From: Hyphomonas sp.
GTDB lineage: Bacteria; Pseudomonadota; Alphaproteobacteria; Caulobacterales; Hyphomonadaceae
Direction of reading: 5' to 3'
Length of the DNA: 64,000 nucleotides
Assembly: GCF_013823385.1 (NCBI RefSeq)
Contig: NZ_PNMA01000015.1
Coordinates: 21,892-85,891 of the forward strand
Shown here in pieces: positions 62,781 to 64,000 of the stretch; the stretch's first letter is position 1, and the number at the start of each line of letters is the position of its first letter. The notes under the pieces are model-generated. The model worked only from the letters and a program-made list of their open reading frames with translations, was not told the DNA's origin and made no database searches. The position numbers and the translations under genes are program-made.

Positions 62781-63907
62781 AATATATGGGCTCCAAACGC
62801 TATATGCTTTGCAATGGCCTTGGAGATACAATCACCAAACTTGCTCCCAAAAGTAGGCGTTTCATTGACCTGTTTTCGGGATCCGGGGCTGTATCGTGGT
62901 TCGTAGCAGAGCAGTTCCCTATTCCTGTCGTCGCCGTAGACCTGCAGCTTTACAGTTCAGTTCTGGCGGATGCCATATTAGCGCGTACTGGACCTTTGGA
63001 GATCAGGTGGGTTGAAAACTGGCTCCAGCGTGCCAAGGCACATGCAGAGTCGAGCAAGGGATATCAGCGGGCGCAACAACTGCAAAATACGATTGCCGTT
63101 GGGGCCGTACACTCCGCCGCCACTTCTGCCAGAGAGCTATGCGCAAATTCTGAGTACTCTATTTGCAGAGCTTATGGCGGTTATTACTACAGTGCTCTAC
63201 AAAGCATATTGATCGCTTGCTTGCGCCAAACCCTTCCATCAGATCCGAGCAGGAAGCGAGTAGCGTTAGCAGCGTTAGTTCAAGCTGCAAGCATGTGCGC
63301 TGCAGCGCCGGGCCACACCGCTCAACCCTTCAAGCCAAATTCATCAGCAGGAAGGTTTCTGTTGGAGGCATGGCGCAAAGATGTTCTGGAGATTGTGGCT
63401 CAACGAGCTAAGGAGCTTTCCGCTCGGTTTGCTCTGGTTGAGGGTAAATCCATAGTGGGTGACGCCAACATTCTTGCGCGTGAGTTGAACGTCGACGATC
63501 TTGTATTTCTTGATCCACCATATTCAGCGGTGCACTACAGTCGCTTTTACCATGTACTCGAAACAATTGCTTCGGGGAAGGACGTAGAGGTGAGCGGAGA
63601 AGGCCGGTACCCTCCTCAAGAATTAAGGCCACATTCAAGCTACAGCGTCGGAACAAAGTCCTTGTCCGCAATTGAAGACCTACTCGCCACGCTGGGCTCG
63701 CGTGGATGTCGCGTCATCATCACATTTCCTGCAGGCAAAGCTTCGAATGGGCTGAGCGGTGAATTGGTGACGTCCGCAGCCGAGAAGTACTTTAAAGTCG
63801 ATTCGGCAACAGTTCACGGGCGTTTTTCAACGCTCGGCGGTAATGCGAAAATTCGCAGCGCGCGTCAGACATCAGAGGAGCTAGTTCTGAGCCTCCGCCC
63901 AAGATGA
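62777..63907 (+). CDS. D12-class DNA N6-adenine methyltransferase
   Basis: A 376-residue enzyme. The start KYMGSKRYM is the usual opening of the Dam/D12 class. The SAM motif is FIDLFSGSGAVSWF near residue 33, and the catalytic DPPY lies in LVFLDPPYSAVHY near residue 245. The region between is long and Cys-containing, larger than in Dam. I use the GTG at 62777, which overlaps the previous stop (GTGA); a GTG five codons upstream is possible. No matching restriction endonuclease is seen within the window. The last 93 bp of the window after this gene show nothing I can name. Confidence 0.85.
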   Translation: MKYMGSKRYMLCNGLGDTITKLAPKSRRFIDLFSGSGAVSWFVAEQFPIPVVAVDLQLYSSVLADAILARTGPLEIRWVENWLQRAKAHAESSKGYQRAQQLQNTIAVGAVHSAATSARELCANSEYSICRAYGGYYYSALQSILIACLRQTLPSDPSRKRVALAALVQAASMCAAAPGHTAQPFKPNSSAGRFLLEAWRKDVLEIVAQRAKELSARFALVEGKSIVGDANILARELNVDDLVFLDPPYSAVHYSRFYHVLETIASGKDVEVSGEGRYPPQELRPHSSYSVGTKSLSAIEDLLATLGSRGCRVIITFPAGKASNGLSGELVTSAAEKYFKVDSATVHGRFSTLGGNAKIRSARQTSEELVLSLRPR

Positions 63908-64000
63908 GTTGATATTTTTTAGTCGACCGCAATAGAAATGTCCGTACAAGAACTTATGATATCCAATCATTCACGCAGTTGAATGCGTATAATCAATGGC

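Larger units (their letters stand above)
54010..64000 (+). mobile_element. Integrative element next to tRNA-Ser (left part; right end outside window)
   Basis: The DNA changes at the tRNA 3' end from strongly GC-rich housekeeping sequence to more AT-rich sequence with many genes I cannot name. Integrase first, facing away from the tRNA, is the usual layout of tRNA-targeting islands. Cargo includes an XRE regulator, a serine resolvase and a modification-type operon. I found no second copy of the tRNA 3' end in the window, so the far att site must lie beyond 64000. Confidence 0.82.

Overview
The window looks like a GC-rich alphaproteobacterial chromosome of the dimorphic, stalked or budding type (Caulobacterales/Hyphomonadaceae; Hyphomonas-like is my best guess). 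The support is the divK-pleD cell-cycle operon, an HdaA-type DnaA regulator upstream of ppk-ppx, an NDUFA12 complex I subunit, HfsA/HfsB-like holdfast export proteins, and the order DUF2066-hdaA-ppk-ppx-rnd-aspS. This is judged from protein families and gene order read by eye; no database was searched.

Layout. Positions 1-3.9 kb hold the 5' part of dinB, divK-pleD, an MFS exporter and rpmG. From 4.1 to 14.4 kb is a mostly minus-strand block: a Nudix hydrolase, rnr, two small exported proteins, a GIY-YIG gene framed by perfect inverted repeats, topA and lptG-lptF. From 14.4 to 19 kb a chemoreceptor gene is wedged between lptF and pepA, bracketed by two copies of the pepA leader; holC follows. 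From 19 to 25.7 kb come small enzymes, ndk, a YqjD/YqjE-like membrane pair and purM-purN, with palindromic repeats in the gaps. From 25.8 to 34.3 kb are DUF2066-hdaA-ppk-ppx, rnd and aspS. From 34.4 to 43.4 kb are a pentapeptide protein, an eroded NrdJ-like protein, NDUFA12-mlaD-DUF2155, aat, accBC-aroQ and thiS-thiG.

From 43.4 to 45.7 kb a less GC-rich islet carries a divergent trypsin-like protease and an SGNH hydrolase. From 45.9 to 53.8 kb are a HAD phosphatase, a secreted M17 peptidase, a DegT aminotransferase, a 2OG-Fe oxygenase, a methyltransferase and the hfsA/hfsB-like pair.

At 53.94 kb a tRNA-Ser(GCU) is followed at once by a tyrosine integrase. From there to the window end the DNA is visibly more AT-rich and reads as an integrative element. 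It holds an XRE repressor with a palindromic operator, a serine resolvase with a res-like site, and a translationally coupled three-gene operon: a DGQHR (DndB-like) protein, a 441-residue unknown protein and a D12-class adenine methyltransferase, preceded by an M15-like protein. That operon is the best candidate for an undescribed DNA-modification or defence system. The far end of the element lies outside the window.

Other points of note are a five-copy REP-like family with compensatory stem changes, 10-bp-phased repeats at two loci, and a NrdJ paralogue that has lost its catalytic half.
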